NCBI GenBank assembly: GCA_963660615.1
Contig: CAVKYE010000014.1
Span: forward strand, 1 to 35,109
DNA length: 35,109 nucleotides
Direction of reading: 5' to 3'
Source: Coprosoma sp963660615
GTDB taxonomy: Bacteria; Bacillota_I; Bacilli_A; RF39; UBA660
This document shows positions 14,706 through 23,877 of the stretch, in pieces (the first letter of the stretch is position 1; each line of letters starts with the position of its first letter). The translations under genes and the position numbers were made by a program. The notes beneath the pieces are model-generated. The model had not been told where the DNA came from, searched no databases, and saw only the letters and a list, made by a program, of their open reading frames with translations.

Positions 14706-16091
14706 GTGAAAATAACAAAAAATATAAATGAAGACATATTTAGAGAATATGATTTAAGGGGCATCGCCGATACAGATTTAACAGATGATGTCGCTTACAC
14801 CATCGGAAAAAGTTTTGGTTCGTATGTCCAAAAAGACGGAAATTATAAAGTTGTAATTGGACACGACAATAGATTATCATCAGAAAGAATAACAAATGCC
14901 TTAATAAAAGGAATAACCGAAACCGGAGTATCAGTAATATATCTAGGACTAGTAACAACCCCAATGTATTACTATGCAAAAATATACTATAACATATTCC
15001 AAGGAATAATGGTAACAGCCAGTCACAACCCAAAAGAATATAATGGATTTAAAATGTCTTTCAGCAAATTAGGAAACGCCTATGGGCCACTCATTCAAGA
15101 TTTTAAAAACTTTACTTACAAAGGAAACTTTGAAACAAAAAAAGAAGGAAAAATAGTTGAAGCAGATATCAAAAAAGCCTACTTAGATAATATCAAAAAA
15201 AGTGTTGATTTAGGGAAAAGAAAAGTTAAAGTCGTAGTAGACTGCGGAAATGGAACAGGAAGCATAATCATAAGAGATATAATGCAACAATTTGATATAG
15301 ACTGTGAATATCTATACTGTGAAAGTGACGCTAACTTCCCGCACCATATAGCTGATCCAGCCGTAAGTTCAAACATGATAGACTTAGGTAAAAAAGTCAA
15401 AGAATTAAAAGCCGACTTTGGAATTGGCATAGATGGTGATGCAGATAGAGTAGGAGTCGTAGATGAAAGTGGCACCTACATAAAAACAGATTTATTAATA
15501 CTAATAATATATAGATATCTAAATAAAAATCTAAAAAATAGAAAAGGTGTATTCGATGTAAAATGTTCAAAAGCCTTAATTGACGGACTAGAAGAATTAG
15601 ATATCACCCCAGAAATGTATAGAACCGGCAATTCTTACCTAAATATGAAAATGAAAGAAGGAAACTTCGACTTCGGCGGTGAATACTCTGGCCACCTCTT
15701 CTTTAGAGATAAATATCAAGGGTTTGACGATGGCATATATTCAGGTCTAAGGTTAATTGAAATACTATCAAACACCAATAAAAAATTCAAAGAACTATTT
15801 AATGGAATAAACAAATATTACTCAACCGAAGAAACAAAAATAAAAGTAACCGAAAAAAACAAATTTCAAATCGTAGAAGGTATAAAAAAATACGTCCAAG
15901 AAAAAAACTATAATTATACAGACATAGATGGTGTTAGAGTAGAATTCGATGACGGTTTTGCCCTTGTAAGAGCCAGCAACACTGGGCCAAATCTAACAGT
16001 TAGATTTGAAGCAAAGACCGAAAAAAGACTTAAAGTAATAACCGAAGAATTTACCAAACAAATAGAAAACCAAATCAAAAAGTATTCTTAA
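14706..16091 (+). CDS. Phosphomannomutase/phosphoglucomutase (461 aa)
   Basis: An alpha-D-phosphohexomutase that interconverts 6- and 1-phosphates of glucose or mannose for wall and glycan precursors. The four-domain layout is seen: phosphoserine loop TASHNPKEYNGF (Ser about 105), metal loop GIDGDADRVG (about 240), sugar-binding GEYSGHLFF and the C-terminal phosphate loop RASNTGPNLTVRFE. The length matches bacterial PMM/PGM (about 460). FREYDLRGIADTDL is typical of the AlgC-type branch. GTG start with strong AAGGAGGAG. The preferred sugar cannot be told from sequence. Confidence 0.92.
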   Translation: MKITKNINEDIFREYDLRGIADTDLTDDVAYTIGKSFGSYVQKDGNYKVVIGHDNRLSSERITNALIKGITETGVSVIYLGLVTTPMYYYAKIYYNIFQGIMVTASHNPKEYNGFKMSFSKLGNAYGPLIQDFKNFTYKGNFETKKEGKIVEADIKKAYLDNIKKSVDLGKRKVKVVVDCGNGTGSIIIRDIMQQFDIDCEYLYCESDANFPHHIADPAVSSNMIDLGKKVKELKADFGIGIDGDADRVGVVDESGTYIKTDLLILIIYRYLNKNLKNRKGVFDVKCSKALIDGLEELDITPEMYRTGNSYLNMKMKEGNFDFGGEYSGHLFFRDKYQGFDDGIYSGLRLIEILSNTNKKFKELFNGINKYYSTEETKIKVTEKNKFQIVEGIKKYVQEKNYNYTDIDGVRVEFDDGFALVRASNTGPNLTVRFEAKTEKRLKVITEEFTKQIENQIKKYS

Positions 16092-16148
16092 AAAAGAGTA
16101 CTTTTAATTACACTCACAAAAACAGATAGTAAAATAACAAAAAACATC

Positions 16149-16177
16149 TTGATTTTTATAAGCAAGTATGGTATATT
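16149..16177 (+). promoter_or_regulatory. Promoter of the ATP synthase operon
   Basis: TTGATT (16149-16154), 17 bp, TATATT (16172-16177) with an extended TGG just before the -10. It lies 50 bases before atpB. Confidence 0.7.
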
Positions 16178-16226
16178 TTAAAAGTGTGGTGATAAATTCA
16201 CATCAATATAGATATAGGTGATAGAA

Positions 16227-16916
16227 ATGAATGATAGCGTAAACGTAGTATTTGAAATACCTTACTTAAATTTACCAGTAACCAATGTAATTGTAATGTC
16301 ATGGATAGCCATGGGTGTTATAATTCTCTGGGCTTTTTTGGCAACAAGAAAAATGAAAGCAGTCCCAACAGGATTGCAAAATACTGCCGAAATAGTAGTT
16401 GAAACAATAAACAACTTTACTGAAAGTTTCATGGGAAAAGATGCCAAAGCATTTGCTCCATATGTTGGAACAGTTGGATTATTCCTAGTAATTGCTAATA
16501 CCATAGGAGCCTTGTTTATGGGAGAATTAACAAATGGATTAATTGCCCCACCAGCAAGATCCTTAGGAGTAGCTGTAGCCTTAGCCTTAATGACAATAGT
16601 TATTGCTGTTGCCGCAGGAATCTACAAAAAAGGCTTAATCGGATTTATAAAACGTTTATTCAAACCGCTTCCTTTCTTATTCCCATTCAATTTACTAGAA
16701 TTTATCACAAAGCCATTATCGCTAAGTATGCGACTATTTGGTAACATATTAGGAGCTTACATATTAATGGAGCTACTATTTGTAAATCTACCATGGGCCG
16801 TTCCAAGTGTAGCATGTCTATACTTTGACCTATTCGATGGTGGATTGCAAGCGTATATTTTTGTCTTCCTAACAGTTCTTTATATTTCAGAAGAAATAAA
16901 AGAGGAAGAAGATTAA
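16227..16916 (+). CDS. atpB: ATP synthase F0 subunit a
   Basis: Stator membrane subunit that forms the ion half-channels beside the c-ring. Several hydrophobic helices are seen, and the helix with the essential Arg is present (LSLSMRLFGNILGAYI, Arg in SMRLFGN). Near the C-terminus are LQAYIFVFLTVLYIS and an acidic tail. 229 aa, normal for Bacillota. ATG 16227 sits five bases after AGGTGA; the in-frame GTG 16218 would overlap that site. First gene of the operon; no atpI is seen upstream. Confidence 0.93.
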   Translation: MNDSVNVVFEIPYLNLPVTNVIVMSWIAMGVIILWAFLATRKMKAVPTGLQNTAEIVVETINNFTESFMGKDAKAFAPYVGTVGLFLVIANTIGALFMGELTNGLIAPPARSLGVAVALALMTIVIAVAAGIYKKGLIGFIKRLFKPLPFLFPFNLLEFITKPLSLSMRLFGNILGAYILMELLFVNLPWAVPSVACLYFDLFDGGLQAYIFVFLTVLYISEEIKEEED

Positions 16917-16929
16917 AGGAGGGAATTAA

Positions 16930-17151
16930 ATGGAAATGTTAGGTTTAGTAGGAGCAGGTATTGCTGTATTGACAGGTTTAGGAGCAGGTATTGGTATTGG
17001 TATTGCTGCAGGAAGAGCAACCGAAGCCATCGCAAGACAACCTGAAGCATCAGGAAAAATCCAAACACTTTTCTTATTAGGTGCCGCACTTGCCGAAGCA
17101 ACTGCCATCTATGGTTTAGTCATTTCAATAATGATTATGGGTAAAATGTAA
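16930..17151 (+). CDS. atpE: ATP synthase F0 subunit c
   Basis: Two-helix ring subunit, 73 aa, with the polar loop ARQPEA (35-40) and the ion-carrying Glu56 in LAEATAIYG. The Gln of sodium-type c subunits (in the GQGYAAG context of helix 1) is replaced by Ile (GIGIAAG), so proton coupling is expected. Glycine-rich GAGIGIGIAAG packs the ring. Strong AAAGGAGGG before the ATG. A stem-loop follows the gene. Confidence 0.95.
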   Translation: MEMLGLVGAGIAVLTGLGAGIGIGIAAGRATEAIARQPEASGKIQTLFLLGAALAEATAIYGLVISIMIMGKM

Positions 17152-17162
17152 GAAATTAAGAT

Positions 17163-17194
17163 AAACTTCAAGCCCAAAATAAAGCTTGAAGTTT
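17163..17194 (+). other. Intercistronic stem-loop between atpE and atpF
   Basis: AAACTTCAAGC (17163-17173) pairs perfectly with GCTTGAAGTTT (17184-17194), followed by only a short TTTT. It could partly terminate, or protect the atpE message, to give more c subunit than the others. The 77-bp gap here is the widest in the operon. Confidence 0.6.
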
Positions 17195-17228
17195 TATCAG
17201 TTAAAATAATAAAAGAAGGAGTTACAAT

Positions 17229-17714
17229 ATGGAAATAGATAAAGAATTTTGGACAACACTATTTTTTACAGTATTAAATATTCTAGTACTATATTTCATC
17301 TTGAAAAAATTACTGTTTAAACCAGTTACCAAACATATGCAAACTCGTACCGATAAAATAAATAAAGCTTTAGAAATGGCTGAAGAAGCAAAAAGAAAGC
17401 TTGAAGACATGGAAAAAGAAAATCAAGCTAGATTAAGAGCCGTTAAAGAAGAAGGAATCGCTCTTATGGCAAGCTATGAACAAAAAGCCAAAAAAGCTTA
17501 TGATGAAATAATCGAAAAAGCAAAACAAGATTCAGAAACATTGGTTAACCAAACAAGAAGCGAACTAGAAGTCGAAAAAGAAAAACTTATTGTTGAACTT
17601 AAAAAAGAAGTATCTGATCTTGTCCTAGAAGCTAGTGGAAAAATCATAAATAAAAACTTAGATAACAAAACCAATAGAGAACTTATAGATTCATTCATTA
17701 AGGAACAAAAATAG
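17229..17714 (+). CDS. atpF: ATP synthase F0 subunit b
   Basis: Peripheral stalk subunit. One membrane helix near the N-terminus (about 10-30, LFFTVLNILVLYFILKKLL) is followed by a long charged coiled coil (MAEEAKRKLEDMEKENQARL, later ELEVEKEKLIVELKKEV). 161 aa is normal. RBS AGAAGGAG. It pairs with the delta subunit encoded next. Confidence 0.93.
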   Translation: MEIDKEFWTTLFFTVLNILVLYFILKKLLFKPVTKHMQTRTDKINKALEMAEEAKRKLEDMEKENQARLRAVKEEGIALMASYEQKAKKAYDEIIEKAKQDSETLVNQTRSELEVEKEKLIVELKKEVSDLVLEASGKIINKNLDNKTNRELIDSFIKEQK

Positions 17715-17727
17715 AAGAGGTGATAAA

Positions 17728-18237
17728 ATGGCTGCAGTTAGTAATAGATATGTAGACGCCCTTTTAGAAACAGGAGATTCAAAAGCTAAAGAAAAATACC
17801 TTAGCGACCTAAAGAAACTCTCTGAATTATATCAAAATGAAAAATTTAGATTAATGATGGATAACCCTAAAATAAAAAACATCCAAAAAAATGAAATCAT
17901 TCGTGAAATAGTTCCAGAAAATGAAACATTTATAAACTTTATAGAATTAATTATCAAAGAGAATCGTTTCAGCTTAATTACAGATATATATAACAAATAC
18001 AAAGAAGCATTAGATAAAATCTTAAACAAAATCACAATAAAGATTATATCAGCATCAGAATTAGATGATAAAAAAGCCAAAGAAATCGCTGAAAAATTCA
18101 AAACAATGACAAACGCTAGCAAAGTAGATTATGAAATAGAGCACGATGAAAGCCTAATCGGCGGAGTAAAAGTAATTTGTGACGGAAAAGTATACGACTC
18201 TACCGTCAAAAGAAAGCTAACAGAAATATTAAACTAG
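17728..18237 (+). CDS. atpH: ATP synthase F1 subunit delta
   Basis: Links the b stalk to the top of the F1 head. The N-terminal helical domain starts SNRYVDALLETG, and the C-terminal part has the typical DESLIGGVKVICDGKVYDST. 169 aa. RBS AGAGGTGA, 13 bp after atpF. Confidence 0.92.
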   Translation: MAAVSNRYVDALLETGDSKAKEKYLSDLKKLSELYQNEKFRLMMDNPKIKNIQKNEIIREIVPENETFINFIELIIKENRFSLITDIYNKYKEALDKILNKITIKIISASELDDKKAKEIAEKFKTMTNASKVDYEIEHDESLIGGVKVICDGKVYDSTVKRKLTEILN

Positions 18238-18259
18238 TTTGATAAAAGGAGGGAAAAAC

Positions 18260-19771
18260 GTGTTAATAAAACCAGAAGAAATAAGTAATATAATAAAACA
18301 AAAAATAACCGACTATGATTCAAAAATGAAAATAGATGAAATAGGATACGTCGTTGAATCAGGAGATGGAATCGTAAAAATCTTCGGATTAAAAAATTGC
18401 ATGGCTAGTGAATTGATCGACTTTGGAGATGGAATTTACGGAATGGCAATGAACCTAGACGAAGAAAGCGTAGGATGCGTTTTACTAGGTGGTGAAGATA
18501 AAGTAAAAGAAGGCACCGTTGCCAAAAGAACTGGAAAACCAGTCAGCATAGGTGTAAGTGATGAAATAATCGGAAGAGTAGTAGATCCACTTGGAAAAGT
18601 AGTAGATGGAAAAGAACAATACAAAATTGACAAATACCGTGATGTAGAATTCTTAGCCCCAAGTGTAATGATAAGAAAATCAGTAGACACTCCACTTCAA
18701 ACTGGAATAATTGCAATCGATTCAATGGTTCCAATCGGAAGAGGACAAAGAGAATTAATCATCGGAGATAGACAAACTGGAAAAACCTCAATAGCCATAG
18801 ATACCATAATCAATCAAAAAGACCAAAACGTTATTTGTATCTATGTTGCCATCGGTCAAAAATCATCAGCTATAGCAGGTGTAGTAGACACCTTAAAGAA
18901 AAACGGTGCAATGGATTATACAATAGTCGTATCAGCAACTGCTAGTGATTCCGCACCAATCCAATATCTAGCCCCTTATTCAGGCTGCGCTATTGCCGAA
19001 TACTTCATGTATGAAAAACATAAAGACGTACTAATCGTTTATGATGATTTATCAAAACACGCACAAAGTTATCGTGCAATGTCATTACTATTACGCCGTT
19101 CACCAGGACGTGAAGCATACCCAGGTGATGTATTCTACTTACATTCAAGACTATTAGAAAGAGCAGCTAAACTAGATGATGCACACGGAGGAGGATCAAT
19201 AACCGCTCTACCAATAATTGAAACATTAGCTGGAGACGTATCAGCATACGTTCCAACAAACGTTATCTCAATTACTGATGGACAAATCTACCTAGAAAGT
19301 GAACTATTCTTCAGTGGACAAAGACCAGCCGTAAATGCCGGACTATCAGTATCACGTGTCGGAGGCTCTGCTCAAATCAAGGCAATGAAAAAATTATCAG
19401 GTCGTATTCGTATCGATTTAGCGCAATTCCGCGAACTAGCATCATTCGCTAAATTTGGATCAGAACTAGACAAAGCCACCCAAAGTAAAATAAACCAAGG
19501 TGAAAGAGTTCTAGAACTATTAAAACAAACAAACCAAAATCCATTACCAGTTGAAAAACAAGTAATAATGATGTATACCGCAATTAACGGTTACTTATCA
19601 GATATAGAAAAAACTGATGTAAAAGAATTCAACAAAGGTTTAACAGAACACATTTCAGAAAACCATCAAGAAATATATGACGAAATCAAAGAAAAGAAAG
19701 AACTAAATAAAGACTTAGAAGAAAAAATCATCAATAGTATAAATGAGTATAAAAAGATATTTAAGTTATAG
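18260..19771 (+). CDS. atpA: ATP synthase F1 subunit alpha
   Basis: Non-catalytic nucleotide-binding subunit, 503 aa. Walker A GDRQTGKT is at 169-176, followed by LIVYDDLSKHAQSYR and the arginine-finger segment SVSRVGGSAQIKAMK. The N-terminus SVDTPLQTGIIAID and LLRRSPGREAYPGDV are canonical. GTG 18260 is chosen because AAAGGAGGG lies at proper distance; the upstream in-frame TTG 18239 precedes that site. Confidence 0.97.
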   Translation: MLIKPEEISNIIKQKITDYDSKMKIDEIGYVVESGDGIVKIFGLKNCMASELIDFGDGIYGMAMNLDEESVGCVLLGGEDKVKEGTVAKRTGKPVSIGVSDEIIGRVVDPLGKVVDGKEQYKIDKYRDVEFLAPSVMIRKSVDTPLQTGIIAIDSMVPIGRGQRELIIGDRQTGKTSIAIDTIINQKDQNVICIYVAIGQKSSAIAGVVDTLKKNGAMDYTIVVSATASDSAPIQYLAPYSGCAIAEYFMYEKHKDVLIVYDDLSKHAQSYRAMSLLLRRSPGREAYPGDVFYLHSRLLERAAKLDDAHGGGSITALPIIETLAGDVSAYVPTNVISITDGQIYLESELFFSGQRPAVNAGLSVSRVGGSAQIKAMKKLSGRIRIDLAQFRELASFAKFGSELDKATQSKINQGERVLELLKQTNQNPLPVEKQVIMMYTAINGYLSDIEKTDVKEFNKGLTEHISENHQEIYDEIKEKKELNKDLEEKIINSINEYKKIFKL

Positions 19772-19785
19772 AAGAAGGTGATAAA

Positions 19786-20649
19786 ATGGCAAATACAAGA
19801 GAAATAAAACTTAGAATTAGAGGAGTCGAAAGTACTAAAAAAATAACTAAGGCCATGAAGCTAATCGCCGCTTCCAAAGTAAAACAAGCAAGAGAAATGC
19901 ATAACAGAACATTACCATTTTTCGAGCACATAAAAGAAGTAATGACAGATATCATGAAATGTACTCCAACCATAAAATTAATTTACTTTGACAAAAGAGA
20001 AAACAAACCAAATAGAAAGATAGCTTATATCGTAATATCTTCAGATAGTGGACTAAACGGTAGTTATAATAGTAATGTTATAAAAATGGCTACAAAATCA
20101 ATAGATAAAGAAAATTCCATAGTTTTTCCAATTGGTAACGTTGTAAAAAACTACATGATAAAACATGGCTACAACGTCGATACTAATTTAGGAATAGACA
20201 GCTATTCAGTAACTACAATTATAGCCGCTGATATAGCAAAACATATGGTAAAATTATTCAAAAAAGGCGAAATAGACGAATTAAGACTAATATATACAAA
20301 AATGGAAAACGTCTTAACATTCAATCCCGATGAAATAAAACTACTTCCACTAGAAAAAAAAGATTTCAAAAAAACAGAAAGTGGAATCTCAGAAATACTA
20401 GAATTCGAACCAAATGCCGAAATAGTTTTTGAAAGATTAACGTATCAATATGTAAAAGGAATACTTTACGGTGGAATGGTAGAATCATTTGTAAGTGAAC
20501 ACTTTGCTAGAATGAACGCCATGGATAATGCCACAAACAATGCGGAAAAAGTATCTAAAAAATTAAATCTTGACTACAATAGAGCAAGACAACAAGCAAT
20601 AACTAAAGAAATAACCGAAATAATTGGCGGTGCAATGAATACCAATTAA
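19786..20649 (+). CDS. atpG: ATP synthase F1 subunit gamma
   Basis: Central rotor shaft, 287 aa. The N-terminal helix (MANTREIKLRIRGVESTKKI, then TKAMKLIAASKVKQ) and the C-terminal helix (ASEHFARMNAMDNAT-like: SEHFARMNAMDNATNNAEK, RQQAITKEITEIIGGA) form the coiled coil. The middle is lower in conservation. RBS AGAAGGTGA. Confidence 0.95.
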   Translation: MANTREIKLRIRGVESTKKITKAMKLIAASKVKQAREMHNRTLPFFEHIKEVMTDIMKCTPTIKLIYFDKRENKPNRKIAYIVISSDSGLNGSYNSNVIKMATKSIDKENSIVFPIGNVVKNYMIKHGYNVDTNLGIDSYSVTTIIAADIAKHMVKLFKKGEIDELRLIYTKMENVLTFNPDEIKLLPLEKKDFKKTESGISEILEFEPNAEIVFERLTYQYVKGILYGGMVESFVSEHFARMNAMDNATNNAEKVSKKLNLDYNRARQQAITKEITEIIGGAMNTN

Positions 20650-20666
20650 AAAGAAAGGGTGATTAT

Positions 20667-22058
20667 ATGACAGAAGGAAAAATATCACAAATAACCGGTG
20701 CGGTATTAGATATAAAATTTGATAGCGATAAATTACCTACTCTTTATAACGCCATACATATTCCATTTAAAGATGGAAAAGTAGTAGCCGAAGTAATGGA
20801 ACACGTTGGAAACAATACAGTTAGATGTGTTGCCATGTCTTCAACTGATGGACTTCAAAGAGGAATGAAAGCCATCGATACAGGAGCTCCAATCAAAACT
20901 CCTGTTGGTGAAGAAGTATTGGGAAGAGTATTTAATATATTAGGAGAAACAATAGACGAAAAAGGTGACATAAAATCAGAAGAAAAATGGTCTATCCATA
21001 GAGAAGCACCAAAATTCGTTGATCAAAAACCAGTAACAGAAATGTTCGAAACTGGAATAAAAGTAATCGATTTGCTAGCACCTTACGCAAAAGGTGGTAA
21101 AGTAGGATTATTCGGAGGAGCCGGAGTAGGTAAAACCGTATTAATCCAAGAATTAATAAGCAGTATTGCTAATGAACATGGTGGATACTCAATATTTACC
21201 GGAGTAGGAGAACGTTCAAGAGAAGGAAACGATTTAATAAATGAAATGGCTGAATCAGGAGTTATTAACAAAACAGCCTTAGTCTTTGGACAAATGAACG
21301 AGCCACCAGGAGCCAGAATGCGTGTAGCCCTAACTGGACTTACCATGGCAGAATACTTTAGAGATGTAAAACATCAAGACGTATTATTATTCGTAGATAA
21401 CATCTTCAGATTTATTCAAGCAGGGTCAGAAGTATCAACACTTCTAGGAAGAATCCCATCAGCCGTAGGTTACCAACCAACCCTATCAACTGATGTTGGA
21501 GCACTTCAAGAACGTATCACATCAACCAAAAACGGATCAATCACATCAATCCAAGCAGTATACGTTCCAGCCGACGACTACACAGATCCAGCCCCAGCTA
21601 CAACCTTTGCTCACTTAGATGCCGTAACCGCATTATCAAGATCAATTGCCGAATTAGGTATCTATCCAGCAGTAGATCCATTAGAATCATCATCAAGAAT
21701 AATGGATCCACAAATACTAGGAGAAGAGCACTACAACACAGCAAGAAAAGTACAAGAAATATTACAAAAATATAAAGAACTTCAAGATATAATAGCCATA
21801 CTAGGTATGGATGAATTATCAGAAGAAGACAAGCAAGTAGTTTACCGTGCAAGAAAAATCCAAAAATACCTATCACAACCATTCGTAGTAGGAGAACAAT
21901 TCACAGGAATTCCAGGTAAATATGTACCAGTAAGTGAAACAATTAGAGGATTTAAGAAAATAATTTCAGGTGAAATGGATAACTACCCAGAAGACGCTTT
22001 CTTCATGGTAGGAACTATTGATGAAGTAATCGAAAAAGCAAAATCAATGGAACAGTAG
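20667..22058 (+). CDS. atpD: ATP synthase F1 subunit beta
   Basis: Catalytic subunit, 463 aa. Walker A GGAGVGKT (150-157), GERSREGNDL (catalytic Glu181, Arg182), Walker B LLFVDNIFRF and the DELSEEDKQ segment at the gamma contact are all present. RBS AAAGGGTGA. Normal length and no anomalies. Confidence 0.98.
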   Translation: MTEGKISQITGAVLDIKFDSDKLPTLYNAIHIPFKDGKVVAEVMEHVGNNTVRCVAMSSTDGLQRGMKAIDTGAPIKTPVGEEVLGRVFNILGETIDEKGDIKSEEKWSIHREAPKFVDQKPVTEMFETGIKVIDLLAPYAKGGKVGLFGGAGVGKTVLIQELISSIANEHGGYSIFTGVGERSREGNDLINEMAESGVINKTALVFGQMNEPPGARMRVALTGLTMAEYFRDVKHQDVLLFVDNIFRFIQAGSEVSTLLGRIPSAVGYQPTLSTDVGALQERITSTKNGSITSIQAVYVPADDYTDPAPATTFAHLDAVTALSRSIAELGIYPAVDPLESSSRIMDPQILGEEHYNTARKVQEILQKYKELQDIIAILGMDELSEEDKQVVYRARKIQKYLSQPFVVGEQFTGIPGKYVPVSETIRGFKKIISGEMDNYPEDAFFMVGTIDEVIEKAKSMEQ

Positions 22059-22068
22059 GTGATATATT

Positions 22069-22479
22069 ATGAGCAAAACATTTAGATTTGAAGTAGTATC
22101 ACCAACCGGTGTTTTCTACAAAGATGATGTTGAATTTATCAAATTCCAAGCAATAAATGGCGAAATGGGTGTAATGAAAGACCATGCCCCAATGTTAGTA
22201 GCAAACAAACCATGTACACTATCAATCAAAAAAAATGGTGAAAAAAAACACGCATTTATTAGTGAAGGATTTATTGAAATAACAAGTGAAAAAGTATCAG
22301 CAGTAGTAGATTTAGCCGATTGGGCTGAAAGCATCGATGCCGAAGAAGCAATTAGAGCCAAAAGAATTGCTGAAGAAAAACTTGAAAGTGAAAAAATGGA
22401 TCTTAGCCGTAGATTAGAGCTAATGAGTACCATCGAAAGAGCATCAGCTCGTATAAAAACATCACATTTAGGAAACTAA
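22069..22479 (+). CDS. atpC: ATP synthase F1 subunit epsilon
   Basis: Rotor-associated regulatory subunit, 136 aa. An N-terminal beta sandwich (FRFEVVSPTGVFYKDDVEFI, GEMGVMKDHAPMLVA) and a C-terminal helical pair (AEEAIRAKRIAEEKLESEK, then LELMSTIERASARIK). Last gene of the operon, followed by a terminator. Confidence 0.95.
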   Translation: MSKTFRFEVVSPTGVFYKDDVEFIKFQAINGEMGVMKDHAPMLVANKPCTLSIKKNGEKKHAFISEGFIEITSEKVSAVVDLADWAESIDAEEAIRAKRIAEEKLESEKMDLSRRLELMSTIERASARIKTSHLGN

Positions 22480-22510
22480 AGCCCTAGGCAGGAAGTCTAG
22501 AGCTTTTTTT
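22479..22510 (+). terminator. Terminator of the ATP synthase operon
   Basis: AAGCCCTAG pairs with CTAGAGCTT (one mismatch) around GCAGGAAGT, followed by a run of T. It starts at the atpC stop codon. Confidence 0.75.
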
Positions 22511-22552
22511 AATCTTTTTCACTCTAGAAATAAAAAACTACATAGTTTTATA

Positions 22553-22581
22553 TTGACAATCAAGACAAAATTCCATATAAT
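22553..22581 (+). promoter_or_regulatory. Consensus sigma-A promoter of the tRNA gene
   Basis: TTGACA (22553-22558), exactly 17 bp, TATAAT (22576-22581). The first tRNA base is at 22596. Confidence 0.9.
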
Positions 22582-22595
22582 TATATATGTAGTTT

Positions 22596-22669
22596 GCCGC
22601 AATAGTATAAAGGTATTACGAGGCCATGGTAAGGCTTTAATCGGCGTTCGATTCTCCGTTGCGGCACCA
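22596..22669 (+). tRNA. tRNA-Thr (anticodon GGU)
   Basis: The acceptor stem GCCGCAA pairs perfectly with TTGCGGC, then discriminator A and an encoded CCA. The anticodon arm AGGCC-ATGGTAA-GGCTT places GGT at 34-36, giving Thr. G1-C72 and C2-G71 agree with threonine identity. The D arm (GTA/TAC with AGGT loop) is short, and the T arm is CGGCG-TTCGATT-CTCCG with one mismatch. 74 bases including CCA. It stands alone between a perfect promoter and a weak terminator. Confidence 0.88.
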
Positions 22670-22681
22670 TAAAAAAATAAC

Positions 22682-22703
22682 ACTCTTAGTAATCAAGAGT
22701 TTT
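22682..22703 (+). terminator. Weak terminator after the tRNA
   Basis: ACTCTT (22682-22687) pairs with AAGAGT (22695-22700), then TTT. Short stem. Confidence 0.45.
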
Positions 22704-22704
22704 A

Positions 22705-22736
22705 CTAAAAAACAATTCATTAATTTGAATTGTTTT
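22705..22736. terminator. Bidirectional terminator, end of the minus-strand glycosyltransferase gene
   Basis: AACAATTCA (22711-22719) pairs with TGAATTGTT (22726-22734), with a T run on each strand. The minus-strand stop codon (22720-22722) is in the loop. Confidence 0.75.
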
Positions 22737-23730
22737 TTAAAACCTCACTATAAATTGAAATAAGTTTCTTACCAACACTTTTAATATCTCTTTCCTTAGC
22801 CACCAAATACCCATTATCAGTTAAATCCTTAAGCTCACCATTTAGTATTTTTCTAATCTTAATATCAAATTCATTAGTATCTTTAGCTTTATAAACGTTA
22901 ACCCCATCTTCAAGCCAATCAGAAAAAACCGGAATATCTCTTATCAAAACTGGAATACGGGCCGCACAAGCCTCCAAAACAGGAATACCCTCAGTCTCCT
23001 CAAAAGTAGGAAATAAATACAAATCACAGCCACTGTAAGCCCCCCTAAGTACCTCAGGCTCAACATAGCCAGCAAAAGTTAAATTATCAAGTTTAGTATT
23101 AACCGCTTCAGCAATCTTTCTAGGACTAGCTGCTAAGGGTGAATAACCAAACCAAATAAACTTATACTCAGGACACCTCTTAGCAAGCTCAACAAAATCT
23201 AAAATACCTTTTCTTTCAATATATAATCCAACGCCCATAATAACCTTATCTAAAGAATTATAGCCAAACTTTTCTCTAAATTCAGTCCCTAACTTATCAT
23301 CATGCTTAAAAAAATCAACATCTATACCATTACTAAGAGCATAAATAGGTTTTTTAATTCCATAACCCTCAAGTAATTTTTTAGAATAAGGAGTAGGCGT
23401 AATAATAATATCTCCCAAATTATAACACTTCATAATCCACCATTTAAAAAGTGGGGATATTTTGTTAGAAAAAATAAATGAATTTTTAAAATCTTCTTCA
23501 GTAGAATGCGCATGATAAACAACCTTTTTCCCGCATCTTTTAGCCTTTAAAGCAAGCATGTAAGATTTAAGACCATAAGTATTTATGTGAACAACATCAA
23601 AATCATCATTAGGGTTTCTAGTATAATTGATCTTATTTTCTTCTAAAGCCCTCATTTGATGCTTAATAGCTTTACCAAGACCAGATTTCTTATTTAATTT
23701 CTCAAACTCCGCATAAAGTAAAACTTTCAT
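22720..23730 (-). CDS. Glycosyltransferase family 4 (336 aa)
   Basis: Retaining GT-B enzyme that transfers a sugar from a nucleotide sugar. The N-terminal domain has the acceptor side (SGLGKAIKHQMRAL, VVYHAHSTEEDF). The C-terminal domain has the donor motif EETEGIPVLEACAARIPVLI with the conserved E-x7-E, and GVGLYIERKGILDF. PLFKWWIMKCYNLGDIIITPTPYSKKLL resembles the membrane-associated diacylglycerol glucosyltransferases of Bacillota, so a glycolipid product is plausible but unproven. RBS GGTGGTGATATT before the ATG. Divergent from the GT2 gene next to it; the two may share a pathway. Confidence 0.85.
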   Translation of the reverse strand: MKVLLYAEFEKLNKKSGLGKAIKHQMRALEENKINYTRNPNDDFDVVHINTYGLKSYMLALKAKRCGKKVVYHAHSTEEDFKNSFIFSNKISPLFKWWIMKCYNLGDIIITPTPYSKKLLEGYGIKKPIYALSNGIDVDFFKHDDKLGTEFREKFGYNSLDKVIMGVGLYIERKGILDFVELAKRCPEYKFIWFGYSPLAASPRKIAEAVNTKLDNLTFAGYVEPEVLRGAYSGCDLYLFPTFEETEGIPVLEACAARIPVLIRDIPVFSDWLEDGVNVYKAKDTNEFDIKIRKILNGELKDLTDNGYLVAKERDIKSVGKKLISIYSEVLKNNSN

Positions 23731-23877
23731 AATATCACCACCACCATTATAAACTATTTACGCATAATCCGCAACATAATAGTAAAATATGACAATAACC
23801 CCCAAAATATTCAAAGAAATATTTACTTACATCCCCAATACATGATATAATTTAAACAATAAAGATAGGTGAAAAAA

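Noticed and set aside
16930..17151. Sodium-dependent ATP synthase
   Set aside because: The c subunit has AEATAIYG but lacks the helix-1 Gln of sodium-binding rings, so proton coupling is more likely.
22596..22669. tRNA-Pro (anticodon UGG) by shifting the loop one base
   Set aside because: The shifted anticodon stem would have mismatches, while the AGGCC/GGCTT stem pairs fully and gives GGU with Thr-type acceptor bases.
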